From Bacteroidota bacterium (lineage in GTDB: Bacteria > Bacteroidota > Bacteroidia > Chitinophagales > Chitinophagaceae), in NCBI GenBank assembly GCA_023429825.1, contig JAEZDC010000032.1, positions 1 to 64,000 of the forward strand: a DNA stretch of 64,000 bases. Reading direction: 5' to 3'. The notes under the pieces are model-generated. The model made no database searches. It worked only from the letters and a program-made list of their open reading frames with translations, and was not told where the DNA came from. A program made the position numbers and the translations under genes. Below are positions 51,851-61,179 of this stretch, one piece after another. Positions within the stretch are counted from its first letter, which is position 1; every line of letters starts with the position of its first letter.

Positions 51851-52408
51851 ATGCTCGATCTATCCTTAATTGATAAAACCTGGACGCTTTTTCTTGACCG
51901 CGATGGTGTTCTCAATCATGAAAAAGTGGAAGACTATATTCGAAACTGGTCTGAATTCAAGTTTTATGATGGTGTTAAAGAAGCGCTTGCAAAACTGAAT
52001 ACAAAGTTTGGGGTGATCGTTCTGGTGACCAATCAAAAAGGTGTTGGAAGGGGCTTGATGACACTTGATGATCTTGCCAGTATTCATTCCAATATGATGG
52101 AAGAAATTAAAGCTGCTGGTGGAAGGATCGATAAAGTTTACTTCTGCACCGATTTGGAAAATGCGAGCCATTGCCGAAAACCAAATCCTGGCATGGCTTT
52201 CCAGGCTAAAGAAGATTTTCCACATATTGATTTTAACAAAGCACTAATGGTAGGCAATAAACCAAGCGATATGCAATTTGGCCGAAATGCGGGTATGCAT
52301 ACTCTATTTGTCGCTACAACGAATCCCGAAGTTCCCTTTCCTAATCCACTGATCGATGCCAGGTTTAACAACTTACCTGAATTCGCCACGGCTGTAACGA
52401 AATCTTAA
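51851..52408 (+). CDS. HAD-IIIA phosphatase, GmhB-like
   Basis: A 185-residue HAD phosphatase. Motif I is FLDRDGVLNHE with both catalytic Asp residues. VLVTNQKGVGRG, KVYFCTDLENASHCRKPNPGM and ALMVGNKPSDMQFGRNAGM follow. It resembles D-glycero-D-manno-heptose-1,7-bisphosphate 7-phosphatase and the N-half of HisB. Unlike the HisB in this window it keeps Cys and His before RKP, consistent with the zinc loop of GmhB. Heptose genes are not adjacent, so the substrate is uncertain. Confidence 0.85.
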   Translation: MLDLSLIDKTWTLFLDRDGVLNHEKVEDYIRNWSEFKFYDGVKEALAKLNTKFGVIVLVTNQKGVGRGLMTLDDLASIHSNMMEEIKAAGGRIDKVYFCTDLENASHCRKPNPGMAFQAKEDFPHIDFNKALMVGNKPSDMQFGRNAGMHTLFVATTNPEVPFPNPLIDARFNNLPEFATAVTKS

Positions 52409-52468
52409 AATTCTTACTTAACAGTTTGTAACTTCTTTACTTATTAGCATAATAGTAATTTAGCAGGG

Positions 52469-53521
52469 ATGAGATATCATAAAATATTCCTCCTGTGTTT
52501 GCTGATTACGTTTGCTTTAGCCGGCAATGCTCAATTAGGTAAACAACAATTAAGGCAATTACAGCAAAGTGAGGACACGTTAAAGCAACATTCTAAAGCA
52601 ATGGTCTTTGCAGATGTTGCGTCTATTCGCTTTATAGCAGATAGCTCATTCATTAAAACATTTGTAAGAGCATTAAAAACACCTAATTCATTTTATTACC
52701 CTTTTGATTCCCTCGAGACAGTTTCAAGGATGTATGCACCTGATAGCAGTTTCAGGATTTTTACCTGGCAATTCATGAAAGATGAAAGTTATTTCCGCCA
52801 GAGAGGTGCTATCCAAATGAGAACAAATGATGGAAGCCTCAAATTGATACCATTGTTCGACATGAGTGAATTCACAAAAAATCCTTATGATTCTGTAAGA
52901 ACAAATACTAACTGGATCGGTGCGATATACTATGGCATGATCATGAAAACTTTCAATAATAAAAGGTATTATACACTTCTTGGTTATGATGATAATAATT
53001 TCACCACGACAAAAAAGTGGCTGGAGGTCTTGACATTCGACGAGCAGAACAACCCTAGATTTGGTGGCAGATACTTTGTATTTCCCGCAGACACTATTAA
53101 GCCGCCACCTAACTCGTATCGCTTCTGTTTAGAATATAAAAAAGATGCAAGAGCTAGATTGAATTACGATCCTGAACTTGACGTTATAGTTTTTGATCAC
53201 CTGGTGAGTGAAGCGAAAGATCCCTCAAGAAAAGCAACCTTGATCCCGGATGGAGACCAGGAAGGTTTCAGGTGGAAAGATGGCAAATGGATATATGTAG
53301 AAAAGTTATTTGATTTTAAATTGACTGATGGCAAAGCCCCCGTAGAAGTACCTATAAAGGATAACATCACGGGTAAAACCAATGAAGATAAATTATGGGA
53401 GCAATCTTTGAAGAATATGCAAAGAGCTAAAGAGGAAGAAGAAAAAAAGAAGAAACAAACTACTCCTACCCCAAAGCCTCCTGCCAAAAAGCAACCTCCG
53501 AAAAATGAGAACGAATATTAA
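52469..53521 (+). CDS. exported protein of unknown function
   Basis: A 350-residue protein with a signal peptide (MRYHKIFLLCLLITFALAGNAQ). The mature part is mixed alpha/beta with FASVRFIADSSFIKTFVRAL-like and YYTLLGYDDNNFTTTKKWLEVL segments and no domain recognised by eye. The C-terminal ~45 residues are Lys/Glu/Pro-rich (EEEEKKKKQTTPTPKPPAKK), like a flexible charged tail. Related exported proteins are common in Chitinophagaceae, a recollection rather than a search. It ends flush against the convergent glycosyltransferase gene. Confidence 0.75.
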   Translation: MRYHKIFLLCLLITFALAGNAQLGKQQLRQLQQSEDTLKQHSKAMVFADVASIRFIADSSFIKTFVRALKTPNSFYYPFDSLETVSRMYAPDSSFRIFTWQFMKDESYFRQRGAIQMRTNDGSLKLIPLFDMSEFTKNPYDSVRTNTNWIGAIYYGMIMKTFNNKRYYTLLGYDDNNFTTTKKWLEVLTFDEQNNPRFGGRYFVFPADTIKPPPNSYRFCLEYKKDARARLNYDPELDVIVFDHLVSEAKDPSRKATLIPDGDQEGFRWKDGKWIYVEKLFDFKLTDGKAPVEVPIKDNITGKTNEDKLWEQSLKNMQRAKEEEEKKKKQTTPTPKPPAKKQPPKNENEY

Positions 53522-55093
53522 TTATTTAATATCATACAATAGAAACACAAGCCTGTAATGTCCTACAGGTTTGTTTGTTTTTAGCCATGCATATTTTGGA
53601 TGGATCTCATAAGTTGTATTATAAACATAAGCGCCAGGAATAATAAACTTTCCTTTTGAAGGTGATTGCGGCGCAATAGAATAGTCTGGATGTTGTTGAA
53701 GGAAAGGTTGTATATCTCTTTGTATGTTATCTTGCCTGTAGTTAAACTCAGCTATATATTTAAAAGTGTTCTCCTTTCTCCAGATAAATTCATTTGTATA
53801 ATGCATGATATCGGGAAACCAATAAGCAACTGAACAAATATGCCAGCAGATCAGTAAGATCATTATCACTCTTGATTGGATGTCGTTCTTGTAGTAGTTC
53901 CATAAATAACCCGTGCCTAAATACAGAAAAGGAAAAATTATTAACGCATGTCGTAATCCCTGCTGAAATGGGTTCAGGAAGGAGAGAATAAAAGCGTATG
54001 ATATGACAGGAATGATCAGAAAAATATATCTCCTGCTGAATGCCTTGCTTTTAAATCGGGTAAAAAATAAAACAATACTTGTTACCAGGAGAACTATCAA
54101 TCCAATCGGTAGTTTTAAAAAAGCTGTTACGATGTAATAGTACCACGCTCCTGCTGCGTGCTTTTCATTTAAGATAAACACTCCTTTAAAGGGAAAGTCC
54201 GGGCTGAATGGTCCCACCTCTTTATGATATTGCAGTTGATCGAATCCTTGTATGAATGGTTCTGGCAGTAATGCAGGTAAAGACTTAACAAAAGAAAATG
54301 AATTGAAAACCTTTTGAAAGAGTGCACTTTTAAATTCAATTTCACCCCAGGTTTTGAAGCTGTTATAGAAATAAAATCCCGTATTGACAATCACCCAGCA
54401 AATAAAAATAAACAGCAGTCCTTTTATAATTGAACTATAGTTAAGAGAGCGTCGATGTAAAACTAGTGTAACAGAATAAATACAAAGAAAAATAACAGGG
54501 ATAAAAACAAGACTGGATTTCGTGATCAACGCTGCTCCTGTAAATACGCTAGCCAGGATAAATTGTTTCCATGTTCCTTGGTTACAATACTGGTAGAAAT
54601 GATACATACACGCGAGCAGCACAAAAGCACATGCTACATCACTGGTAACAACAGGGGTAAAGGCCATGAACAGTGGATCAATAACCAATAACAAAACAGG
54701 GAATATCCATCCTTTATCTCCATACAAACATTTGGACCACCAGTACACATAAAGGACAATGCCAAAAAAGAAGACGATCATCATGTATCTTCCTGCAAGT
54801 TGATCTCTTCTTCCCCAATCATTTTCCTTATACGAAGGATCAGATATCTGCTTAATGATCCGGGGAAGCCATGCTACCGCTGTTACAGGTGTTTTACTGT
54901 CATCAACATCTTTGATTCTAAGTGGCTCGCCCTTCAACCAACGTTTACTGTACTCGATATAATCTGCTTCGTCGTTGGTGAGTGGCTGATGTTGAACATA
55001 TACAACCGTGATGATGATCGTATGCACTACAATCAAAGCCAGCAATAATAGTCGTTGCCTGGTCCAATATTGCAGGGAAATATATCTTCTCAT
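53522..55093 (-). CDS. GT39-like membrane glycosyltransferase
   Basis: An integral membrane protein of 523 residues with about ten hydrophobic segments. The first loop holds PLTNDEADYIEYSKRWLKGEPL, the acidic DE motif of the ArnT/PMT-type GT-C transferases that use polyprenyl-phosphate sugars. The C-terminal ~120 residues are soluble. The acceptor (lipid, glycan or protein) is unknown. Its stop directly abuts the stop of the convergent neighbour. It is followed on the same strand by a polyprenol-kinase-like gene, which may supply or recycle lipid carriers (inference). Confidence 0.8.
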   Translation of the reverse strand: MRRYISLQYWTRQRLLLLALIVVHTIIITVVYVQHQPLTNDEADYIEYSKRWLKGEPLRIKDVDDSKTPVTAVAWLPRIIKQISDPSYKENDWGRRDQLAGRYMMIVFFFGIVLYVYWWSKCLYGDKGWIFPVLLLVIDPLFMAFTPVVTSDVACAFVLLACMYHFYQYCNQGTWKQFILASVFTGAALITKSSLVFIPVIFLCIYSVTLVLHRRSLNYSSIIKGLLFIFICWVIVNTGFYFYNSFKTWGEIEFKSALFQKVFNSFSFVKSLPALLPEPFIQGFDQLQYHKEVGPFSPDFPFKGVFILNEKHAAGAWYYYIVTAFLKLPIGLIVLLVTSIVLFFTRFKSKAFSRRYIFLIIPVISYAFILSFLNPFQQGLRHALIIFPFLYLGTGYLWNYYKNDIQSRVIMILLICWHICSVAYWFPDIMHYTNEFIWRKENTFKYIAEFNYRQDNIQRDIQPFLQQHPDYSIAPQSPSKGKFIIPGAYVYNTTYEIHPKYAWLKTNKPVGHYRLVFLLYDIK

Positions 55094-55134
55094 CAGCAGA
55101 CGTTCAGTACAATTATTTGCAGCTAAATTAACTG

Positions 55135-55905
55135 TTACTTTATCAGGTATGGATTATCGAGGAAAAATTGAAGAACGCCCGCAGCAGTTAATTGCATTGT
55201 AAGATTATCAAGCCCATGACTGCTTATTGCTTCTACCAAACAGGCTGCAAGTCCGCATAAGAAACCGGTCAATAAGCATCCAACAAGGCTAACTTCAGTT
55301 ATCTGCCACATGCATCCTGCAGAAATGATCATACTCACTAGCATTACTGCAGTAGAGCCTTCGATACTTCTTGTTGCTCTCACACCAAAAAGCGTAGGAA
55401 CTGTATAACGATGCTTCCCCCATTTTGTTCCTACGGGCTCTCCTACAGCATCTCCCCATCCGCCAACAAAATAACCGATGTATGCTGCAGCCGGAAAGAA
55501 TATATTACTTAGCACTCCGCCCAAAGCAGTAGCCAGCAAGGGGAGGATGATAAATTTCTTTTCATGTGGTGCATCGGTTTCCCTGGCGAGCGCTTTATAA
55601 AATGCAAATCTTTCACCCAAGATCACAGCAATCAATACAAACAAAAAAACCAGGACGCCAAAAAAGGTCACTGCTTTTAAACCGTAGTTATATTGAAGAA
55701 CGCCGGCAGTTGAAAAAATTATAAAATGAAATGTCTTTCGTGTATAAGGCGTCCTGATCTTCCTGTTTACTTTCATCCATCCTGAAATGATCGCTGCCAA
55801 TATTGCTATTCCGATCATTAAAATAAACGTGGTTATCCCGATCTGGTTAATCAGCTCCTGGTCGGGAAGAAATTGATCAATAAGTTTCTGCAGCATTTGT
55901 AGCAA
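55135..55905 (-). CDS. dolichol/phytol kinase-like membrane protein
   Basis: A 256-residue membrane protein with about seven hydrophobic segments. GGWGDAVGEPVGTKWGKHRY followed by RATRSIEGSTAVML and a C-terminal VEAISSHGLDNLTMQL match the CTP-dependent dolichol/phytol/farnesol kinase family, related to phosphatidate cytidylyltransferases. It would phosphorylate a polyprenol or similar lipid alcohol. Its first 29 bases overlap the end of the PTP-like gene, so the two are translationally coupled and probably functionally linked. Confidence 0.8.
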   Translation of the reverse strand: MLQMLQKLIDQFLPDQELINQIGITTFILMIGIAILAAIISGWMKVNRKIRTPYTRKTFHFIIFSTAGVLQYNYGLKAVTFFGVLVFLFVLIAVILGERFAFYKALARETDAPHEKKFIILPLLATALGGVLSNIFFPAAAYIGYFVGGWGDAVGEPVGTKWGKHRYTVPTLFGVRATRSIEGSTAVMLVSMIISAGCMWQITEVSLVGCLLTGFLCGLAACLVEAISSHGLDNLTMQLTAAGVLQFFLDNPYLIK

Positions 55906-57019
55906 GATTAATAGCAGCTTTCCCTGTTCTGTTGGAAAAAGCTTTTCTAAAATTTTGAGCTGATGAAGTGTTTGTTTTCCAGCTATGTATTACCAACGGC
56001 TTTTTAAAAGATATAATAGAATCTATTACCCTGGACATCTCAAACCTTTTTGCGGGTAACAATTTAAAAGTAATTCCTGCATTATCCAGCTCTCTATGCT
56101 CGGTTATTATCCATGGCTTGCTTTCTGCCTCTGTTGAATCCATCAGATTCACAACAGTCTGAAGCTGTCCGGCAAGAAAGAAAGCTAGTAATTCTTCATT
56201 TGTTGGAAAAGGCGTCATGTAAACTCCTTCATCTAACTTGTATATCTCCCCTCTTTCGAAAACTTTCTGTTTTTCAAATGTTCTTGAAGTAGACTTTTTA
56301 TTCTCGATACCAGATGAATTACCTGTGACCTTCGCAATCAGGTTCTTGACCACATTCACCCGGTCTTTTCCTAAGTAACAATGAATGTAATATTTTCCTT
56401 TACCTGTTTTAGCGATGGCTTCTATCTTTTTTAGCGATGATGTATTCTCTCCCACCCAAGGTAACATTGGCGCCTTTATCAACTCAATGCCAGATTCTTT
56501 CGCAGCACTTTCTTCATCTTTCAATAATGAAGGCTCAAAAGGAACAACTGCCGGATGTAATAAACTGATGATACCTGTATATCCTTCTTCTTTTAACTGA
56601 GTGATCTTAGATTTTGTAGGATAGGGACCAATTACAAACTGCTGCGAAACCTGGTTTGTTTCCGTTCCTGCATTGATATAATCCGGATTCATAAACAAGG
56701 CTAACGCGGCAGCGGCGCAGAAAAATGGGATAAGTACAGCAACGACCGTAATCAAAGTCTTTCGTTGAGTTGTATGCCATCTGAAAATTTTGAAACTAAG
56801 AATAAAAGAAAGTGCAGCAAGAAGAAGCATCATAACCACTACACCTGCATTTTCAACAGTATGAGAAAGATCATTCTGTCTCACATAATCTACCCACCAA
56901 CGCAACGGAAAAAGCAATATCAAAGTTCCTAGTGCAAACCCGGTAAACAGCCATATCAACAGCAGAAACGCATAGCTATGCATTAAACGATAATACCATG
57001 GCTTGGGACGTCGGAACAT
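55877..57019 (-). CDS. membrane protein with tandem PTP-like domains, second degenerate
   Basis: A 380-residue protein. Three hydrophobic segments lie at about 15-40, 55-78 and 88-110. A dual-specificity-phosphatase-like domain follows (about 125-235) with the signature HCYLGKDRV, giving Cys214-x5-Arg220. A second related domain (about 260-375) aligns by MTPFPTNEELLAFFLAGQLQTVV and VIHSWKTNTSSAQNF, where the Cys and Arg are replaced by Ser346 and Ser352. The second copy is therefore probably not catalytic. The overlapping kinase-like gene downstream suggests a lipid or lipid-phosphate substrate, but a protein target is also possible. Confidence 0.75.
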   Translation of the reverse strand: MFRRPKPWYYRLMHSYAFLLLIWLFTGFALGTLILLFPLRWWVDYVRQNDLSHTVENAGVVVMMLLLAALSFILSFKIFRWHTTQRKTLITVVAVLIPFFCAAAALALFMNPDYINAGTETNQVSQQFVIGPYPTKSKITQLKEEGYTGIISLLHPAVVPFEPSLLKDEESAAKESGIELIKAPMLPWVGENTSSLKKIEAIAKTGKGKYYIHCYLGKDRVNVVKNLIAKVTGNSSGIENKKSTSRTFEKQKVFERGEIYKLDEGVYMTPFPTNEELLAFFLAGQLQTVVNLMDSTEAESKPWIITEHRELDNAGITFKLLPAKRFEMSRVIDSIISFKKPLVIHSWKTNTSSAQNFRKAFSNRTGKAAINLATNAAETY

Positions 57020-57090
57020 TCGACTGCAAAAGTTTGTTTTTTAAAGTATCAATGAAAGGCTCCGCACTTATAATTCAATTAAACTATAAA

Positions 57091-57118
57091 TAAAATCCCC
57101 CGCTTGTTCGGCAGGGGA
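57091..57118 (-). terminator. intrinsic terminator of the TonB receptor gene
   Basis: On the minus strand TCCCCTGC pairs with GCGGGGGA (one G-T) around a 7-base loop, followed by TTTTAT. It lies 32 bp after the receptor stop and is preceded by GGGTTAGTAA, as at 17142-17168. Confidence 0.75.
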
Positions 57119-57149
57119 CTTTTACTAACCCGTAATATCGTTGAATATA

Positions 57150-60113
57150 TTAGAATACGTTATAGCCAAAGCTAATATAGTATAATCCGCCGATACTTGG
57201 GTTACCAAACGCACTTTGATAATATTTATTCCAAAGGTTAGAAGCACCTAGTTTAAGCAGGTTCTTGGTTTTTGGAAGCTTGTAGCTCACCATTGCATCC
57301 CATGTTCCGTAAGAAGGAACAGGACCTGTACCAAATGTACCTTCCCAGTTTACTTCATCCTGCCACTTGTACACTACATTAAATCCAAATCCTTTGTATG
57401 CATCAGGATTGCTGAAGCCAAGGTTGAATCTCAGTTCGGGCGTATTGAAGAAAGTAACTACGTTAGCAGGTACATCCCTGAGTTTATCTCCATATACATT
57501 ACCCATTACGGTATAATTCTTATAAACTTTATACTCTGCTCCCAATCCCCAGCCTGCAGCTTTTACAGGTGTACTTACGTTGGTTACAAAAGAATAGTTG
57601 GTGGTAGTGAATGGACTAGCTAATTCGATCGGTGCATTAGCTGCGATACCGCTGGCACCTCTGCCTACCGCTACACGGCCAATGAAATCTTCATACTTAC
57701 TGAAATATGCATATGCATCGATCAATAATTTTTGAGAGATCATCAACCCTTTATATCCAACCTCGATTGATTGCACTGTCTCCGGTTGCAGATCAGCAAA
57801 AGGTGCAGTTACAAGCAATAAAGGATTTGGTGTTCCCGTAGCGATAGAAGCACGGTAAGCCAATATACTCTCAGAAGTATACGCAGGACTGGTATTGAAC
57901 TTAAAGAAGGTATTGAATTCAGGTAAACCACCGATCAATCTTGACGCAGGTGTCTGAAGGTTGATCCACTGATCCTGGTTAGATGGGAAACGATAAGCTG
58001 TTTGATAAGAAACCCTGATGTTATTATCCTTCGCCACTTTTACTACTGCACTCAAACGCGGTGTAAAACGACCTTTAAAGTTTTCGTTTTTATCATAACG
58101 GGCAGAACCGGTCAGTTTTAATACGTCATTCAATAATTTCTTCTGTAATTGGATATAAGCGCCGTGTTCACGAATCCCGATCTTACCTACTGTATCTGCG
58201 AAGATGGTACCATTAGAATTTAAAGAGAAATAACGCGTATGACCACCTACTATTACATCCACAACATTATTTAGGTATGGAGTAAGATTCAACTGACCTT
58301 CTAATTGATAGAGGTTAGTTCTGTCGTCAAACTTAGCGCCTCCTTTACTGATCGGGGTGTTGATCGCAGCATTGAAAGCTTGTTGGTAAGCTGCACTTCC
58401 CGGGGTAAAGCGGCCAGCTTCTGCTACACTTCTTGCAGCACCATGTGCTACTGCATCAGCCAGAGTTGTACCCGGCGCCGTAGGTAATAATCCTAAACGA
58501 GCTGCACCATATGTACCTGTATACTGCTGAAACCATGTAGCATTAGGTTTCCATGCATTGTTTATAGCAACGGCTGCAGTGGTTGCAGTGTATGAGTCTC
58601 CAGAATTTTCCTGGGTAGTATAGCTTCTTAACATCCAGTTCTTTCCTTTCACCTCTAATTTATACTGTCCCATTTTCAGGTTCTTCAAAGAGTACCTGTC
58701 AGCTCCTGTATACACCGTTGTACCAGTTCCCCAGTTACCTGTCAATGAAGCTTCGATGCCTGGAGTGATCATATAGTATAAACCACCGCTTAACTTAACG
58801 TTGTATTGATTGTAATCAACGAGGTCTCTTTCATCATATCCCATACGGCTCACAAAACCTGCACCTGTTGCGCCAATATATGTTGTTCTGAAACTGCGAG
58901 GATCCGCGGTAGCATTATTAGTAGGCAGGAAAAAAGGTAAATACTGATTCAAAGAAGCGAACGGAGTTGCGCCGAATGTTTGTGCTATCTGCGCTGCAGA
59001 TGCACCTCCACTGATCAGTGCATTGAGATTCGTATTGTATGCGTTGTAATTGGTTGTACCCAATTGCGCTGCTACCTGTGCTCTTACTGCCTGGGCAAAT
59101 GCCTGCATGCTGGCACTGGCTTCATCACCGAAAACATTCACCCCATCGTAGTTTGGATCGCTGGTTCTGTCACCACCCTTCAATGAACTGTTTACGTTAT
59201 TCCGCTGAAGATTTCTTGCATCTCTTGCCTGCCAATCCTGTGCTTGTATATACTGGCCGCCTAATTTGAAAGCGAATTTTTCAGACACTTTCTTTCCCCA
59301 TCTGAAACTCCAGTCATAATAAGGTGCAGCTTTTCTCTGTGCGTTATCAAAGTGATTCACACCTTGCTTTACCTGGAAGCTCAAACCCAGGTATTTGAAA
59401 GGATTCTTGCTGTTGAAGAGTAAGGTACCGTTCTGTCCACCTGAACCGTACAAAGCCGAAGATGCACCTACAAGCAATTCCATATTCTCAACATCCAACT
59501 CTGTTAGACCTATAATACTACCTACCGAGAAGTTCAAACCAGGAGCCTGGTTATCCATTCCATCTACCAATTGGTTAAAACGAAGGTTTCCACTTCCGTT
59601 AAATCCTCTTGTGCTCACTGTTTTAAAACCGAGACTCGAGGTAGTCATATCCACACCTTTCAGGTTAGCGATCACATCATAATAAGATGGTGCTGCTGCA
59701 TTCCTGATCGTTGCAGTACTAACGCGTTCAATAGAAACAGGAGACTCCATAATCCTCTCCGGTACACGAGATGCAGCCACAACAATGTCTTGTCCGAGGC
59801 CGTAATCCTGTACAAAACTCACCGTTACGTTTTGAGAAGCACTTGTAACGTTCACTTCCTGTGCAGCAAAGCCAATAGAAGTAAATACAAGTGTAAATGG
59901 AAGTTTCTGATTGGTGGATAGTTTGAAGTTCCCTTTATCATCAGTGTATGTTCCAATTGAAGTTCCTTTGATCGTAACTGAAACTGCCGGAACCGCTTCT
60001 TTTGTCACGCTGTGCGTAACCGTTCCGGAGATCGTTGATGTTTGGGAGTAGGCGGCAATACTTAGAATGCAAGCCATTAGCAAACTAAACAAGTAGCTAA
60101 TGCGAATTCTCAT
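57150..60113 (-). CDS. TonB-dependent receptor
   Basis: Outer-membrane active transporter of 987 residues. Signal peptide ~1-23 (ending AAYSQ), carboxypeptidase-regulatory-like beta domain ~25-105 (SGTVTHSVTKEAVPAVSVTIKGTSIGTYTDDKGNFKL), plug ~118-235 (VVAASRVPERIMESPVSIERV, STRGFNGSGN), then a long barrel ending in Phe (YYISFGYNVF). No SusD-like lipoprotein follows, so it is not a classical SusC. The substrate is unknown, perhaps a metal chelate, peptide or vitamin. It is a single-gene unit with its own terminator. Confidence 0.93.
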   Translation of the reverse strand: MRIRISYLFSLLMACILSIAAYSQTSTISGTVTHSVTKEAVPAVSVTIKGTSIGTYTDDKGNFKLSTNQKLPFTLVFTSIGFAAQEVNVTSASQNVTVSFVQDYGLGQDIVVAASRVPERIMESPVSIERVSTATIRNAAAPSYYDVIANLKGVDMTTSSLGFKTVSTRGFNGSGNLRFNQLVDGMDNQAPGLNFSVGSIIGLTELDVENMELLVGASSALYGSGGQNGTLLFNSKNPFKYLGLSFQVKQGVNHFDNAQRKAAPYYDWSFRWGKKVSEKFAFKLGGQYIQAQDWQARDARNLQRNNVNSSLKGGDRTSDPNYDGVNVFGDEASASMQAFAQAVRAQVAAQLGTTNYNAYNTNLNALISGGASAAQIAQTFGATPFASLNQYLPFFLPTNNATADPRSFRTTYIGATGAGFVSRMGYDERDLVDYNQYNVKLSGGLYYMITPGIEASLTGNWGTGTTVYTGADRYSLKNLKMGQYKLEVKGKNWMLRSYTTQENSGDSYTATTAAVAINNAWKPNATWFQQYTGTYGAARLGLLPTAPGTTLADAVAHGAARSVAEAGRFTPGSAAYQQAFNAAINTPISKGGAKFDDRTNLYQLEGQLNLTPYLNNVVDVIVGGHTRYFSLNSNGTIFADTVGKIGIREHGAYIQLQKKLLNDVLKLTGSARYDKNENFKGRFTPRLSAVVKVAKDNNIRVSYQTAYRFPSNQDQWINLQTPASRLIGGLPEFNTFFKFNTSPAYTSESILAYRASIATGTPNPLLLVTAPFADLQPETVQSIEVGYKGLMISQKLLIDAYAYFSKYEDFIGRVAVGRGASGIAANAPIELASPFTTTNYSFVTNVSTPVKAAGWGLGAEYKVYKNYTVMGNVYGDKLRDVPANVVTFFNTPELRFNLGFSNPDAYKGFGFNVVYKWQDEVNWEGTFGTGPVPSYGTWDAMVSYKLPKTKNLLKLGASNLWNKYYQSAFGNPSIGGLYYISFGYNVF

Positions 60114-60237
60114 AAGAGGTTAAATTTTAGTTTATAATAGCAAAATAGCAATTGTTGGTTTGTTATTGAAATTTTTATTATCCCCACGTTGTGATAAGAA
60201 AAGTAATAATGCGCCACCTTGTTCACACTGCCTCAAC

Positions 60238-60245
60238 TAATTTTG
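60238..60245 (+). promoter_or_regulatory. possible -7 element of purC
   Basis: TAATTTTG fits TAnnTTTG and ends 4 bases before the ATG at 60250. A TTG lies 16 bases upstream, closer than usual for a -33 element. If used, the transcript would start at or next to the ATG. Confidence 0.35.
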
Positions 60246-60249
60246 AAAT

Positions 60250-61179
60250 ATGAAGTTTCAATTTCCCCAACAAACCGGATTCTACAAAGGAAAAGTTAGG
60301 GATGTGTACTATATCGGTGATGACTGGTTAGTGATGATCGCCAGTAACCGCATCTCTGCATTTGATGTTGTATTGCCTAAGCCTATTCCATTCAAGGGGC
60401 AAGTACTCAACCAGGTTGCAGCGTACATGTTGAATGCCACGAAAGATATCTGTCCAAATTGGCTCATGAGTACGCCGGCACCAAATGTATCTATTGGAAA
60501 AAAATGTAATCCGTTCAGGATAGAGATGGTAGTAAGGGGGAACCTCACCGGTCATGCATGGCGAACTTATAATAGTGGGGAAAGAAAATTATGTGGTGTT
60601 GAATTGCCGGAAGGATTAAAAGAAAACGATCTCTTTACTTCCCCAATCATCACTCCGTCGACTAAAGCTGCAGAAGGACATGATGAGGATATCTCGAAAG
60701 ATGAGATCATTGAACAGGGATTGGCTACTGCAGCAGACTGGAAAATTTTAGAACGCTACGCCCTGGCATTATTTGAAAGAGGAAAAGCCATAGCAGCGAA
60801 ACAAGGATTGATATTGGTGGACACGAAATATGAATTCGGAAAGATCGGCAATGAGATCTACCTGATGGATGAGGTGCATACGCCTGATTCATCAAGATAT
60901 TTTTATGCGGAAGGATTTGAAGAAAGGCAGGCTAAAGGTGAAAAGCAAAAACAACTGAGTAAAGAATTTGTGAGAGAGTGGCTGATCGCCAATAATTTTA
61001 TGGGGAAAGAAGGGCAAACAGTTCCTGCGATGAGTGACGAATGGGTTAAAACCATATCTGACAGGTATATTGAATTATACGAGAAGGTAACAGGAGAACG
61101 ATTCATTCCGCAACAATTGGAGGATTCAGAAACCGAGAAACGCATCATTACCTCTTTACACGAATTAAAAGCCATATGA
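60250..61179 (+). CDS. purC: phosphoribosylaminoimidazole-succinocarboxamide synthase
   Basis: SAICAR synthase of purine synthesis. At 309 residues it is the longer form found in yeast and many Bacteroidota. Motifs are GKVRDVYYIGDDWLVMIASNRISAFDVVLP, VRGNLTGHAWRTYNSGER, SPIITPSTKAAEGHDEDIS, ILVDTKYEFGKIGNEIYLMDEVHTPDSSRY. It overlaps the next gene by 4 bp (ATGA), although that gene is not a purine gene. Confidence 0.96.
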   Translation: MKFQFPQQTGFYKGKVRDVYYIGDDWLVMIASNRISAFDVVLPKPIPFKGQVLNQVAAYMLNATKDICPNWLMSTPAPNVSIGKKCNPFRIEMVVRGNLTGHAWRTYNSGERKLCGVELPEGLKENDLFTSPIITPSTKAAEGHDEDISKDEIIEQGLATAADWKILERYALALFERGKAIAAKQGLILVDTKYEFGKIGNEIYLMDEVHTPDSSRYFYAEGFEERQAKGEKQKQLSKEFVREWLIANNFMGKEGQTVPAMSDEWVKTISDRYIELYEKVTGERFIPQQLEDSETEKRIITSLHELKAI

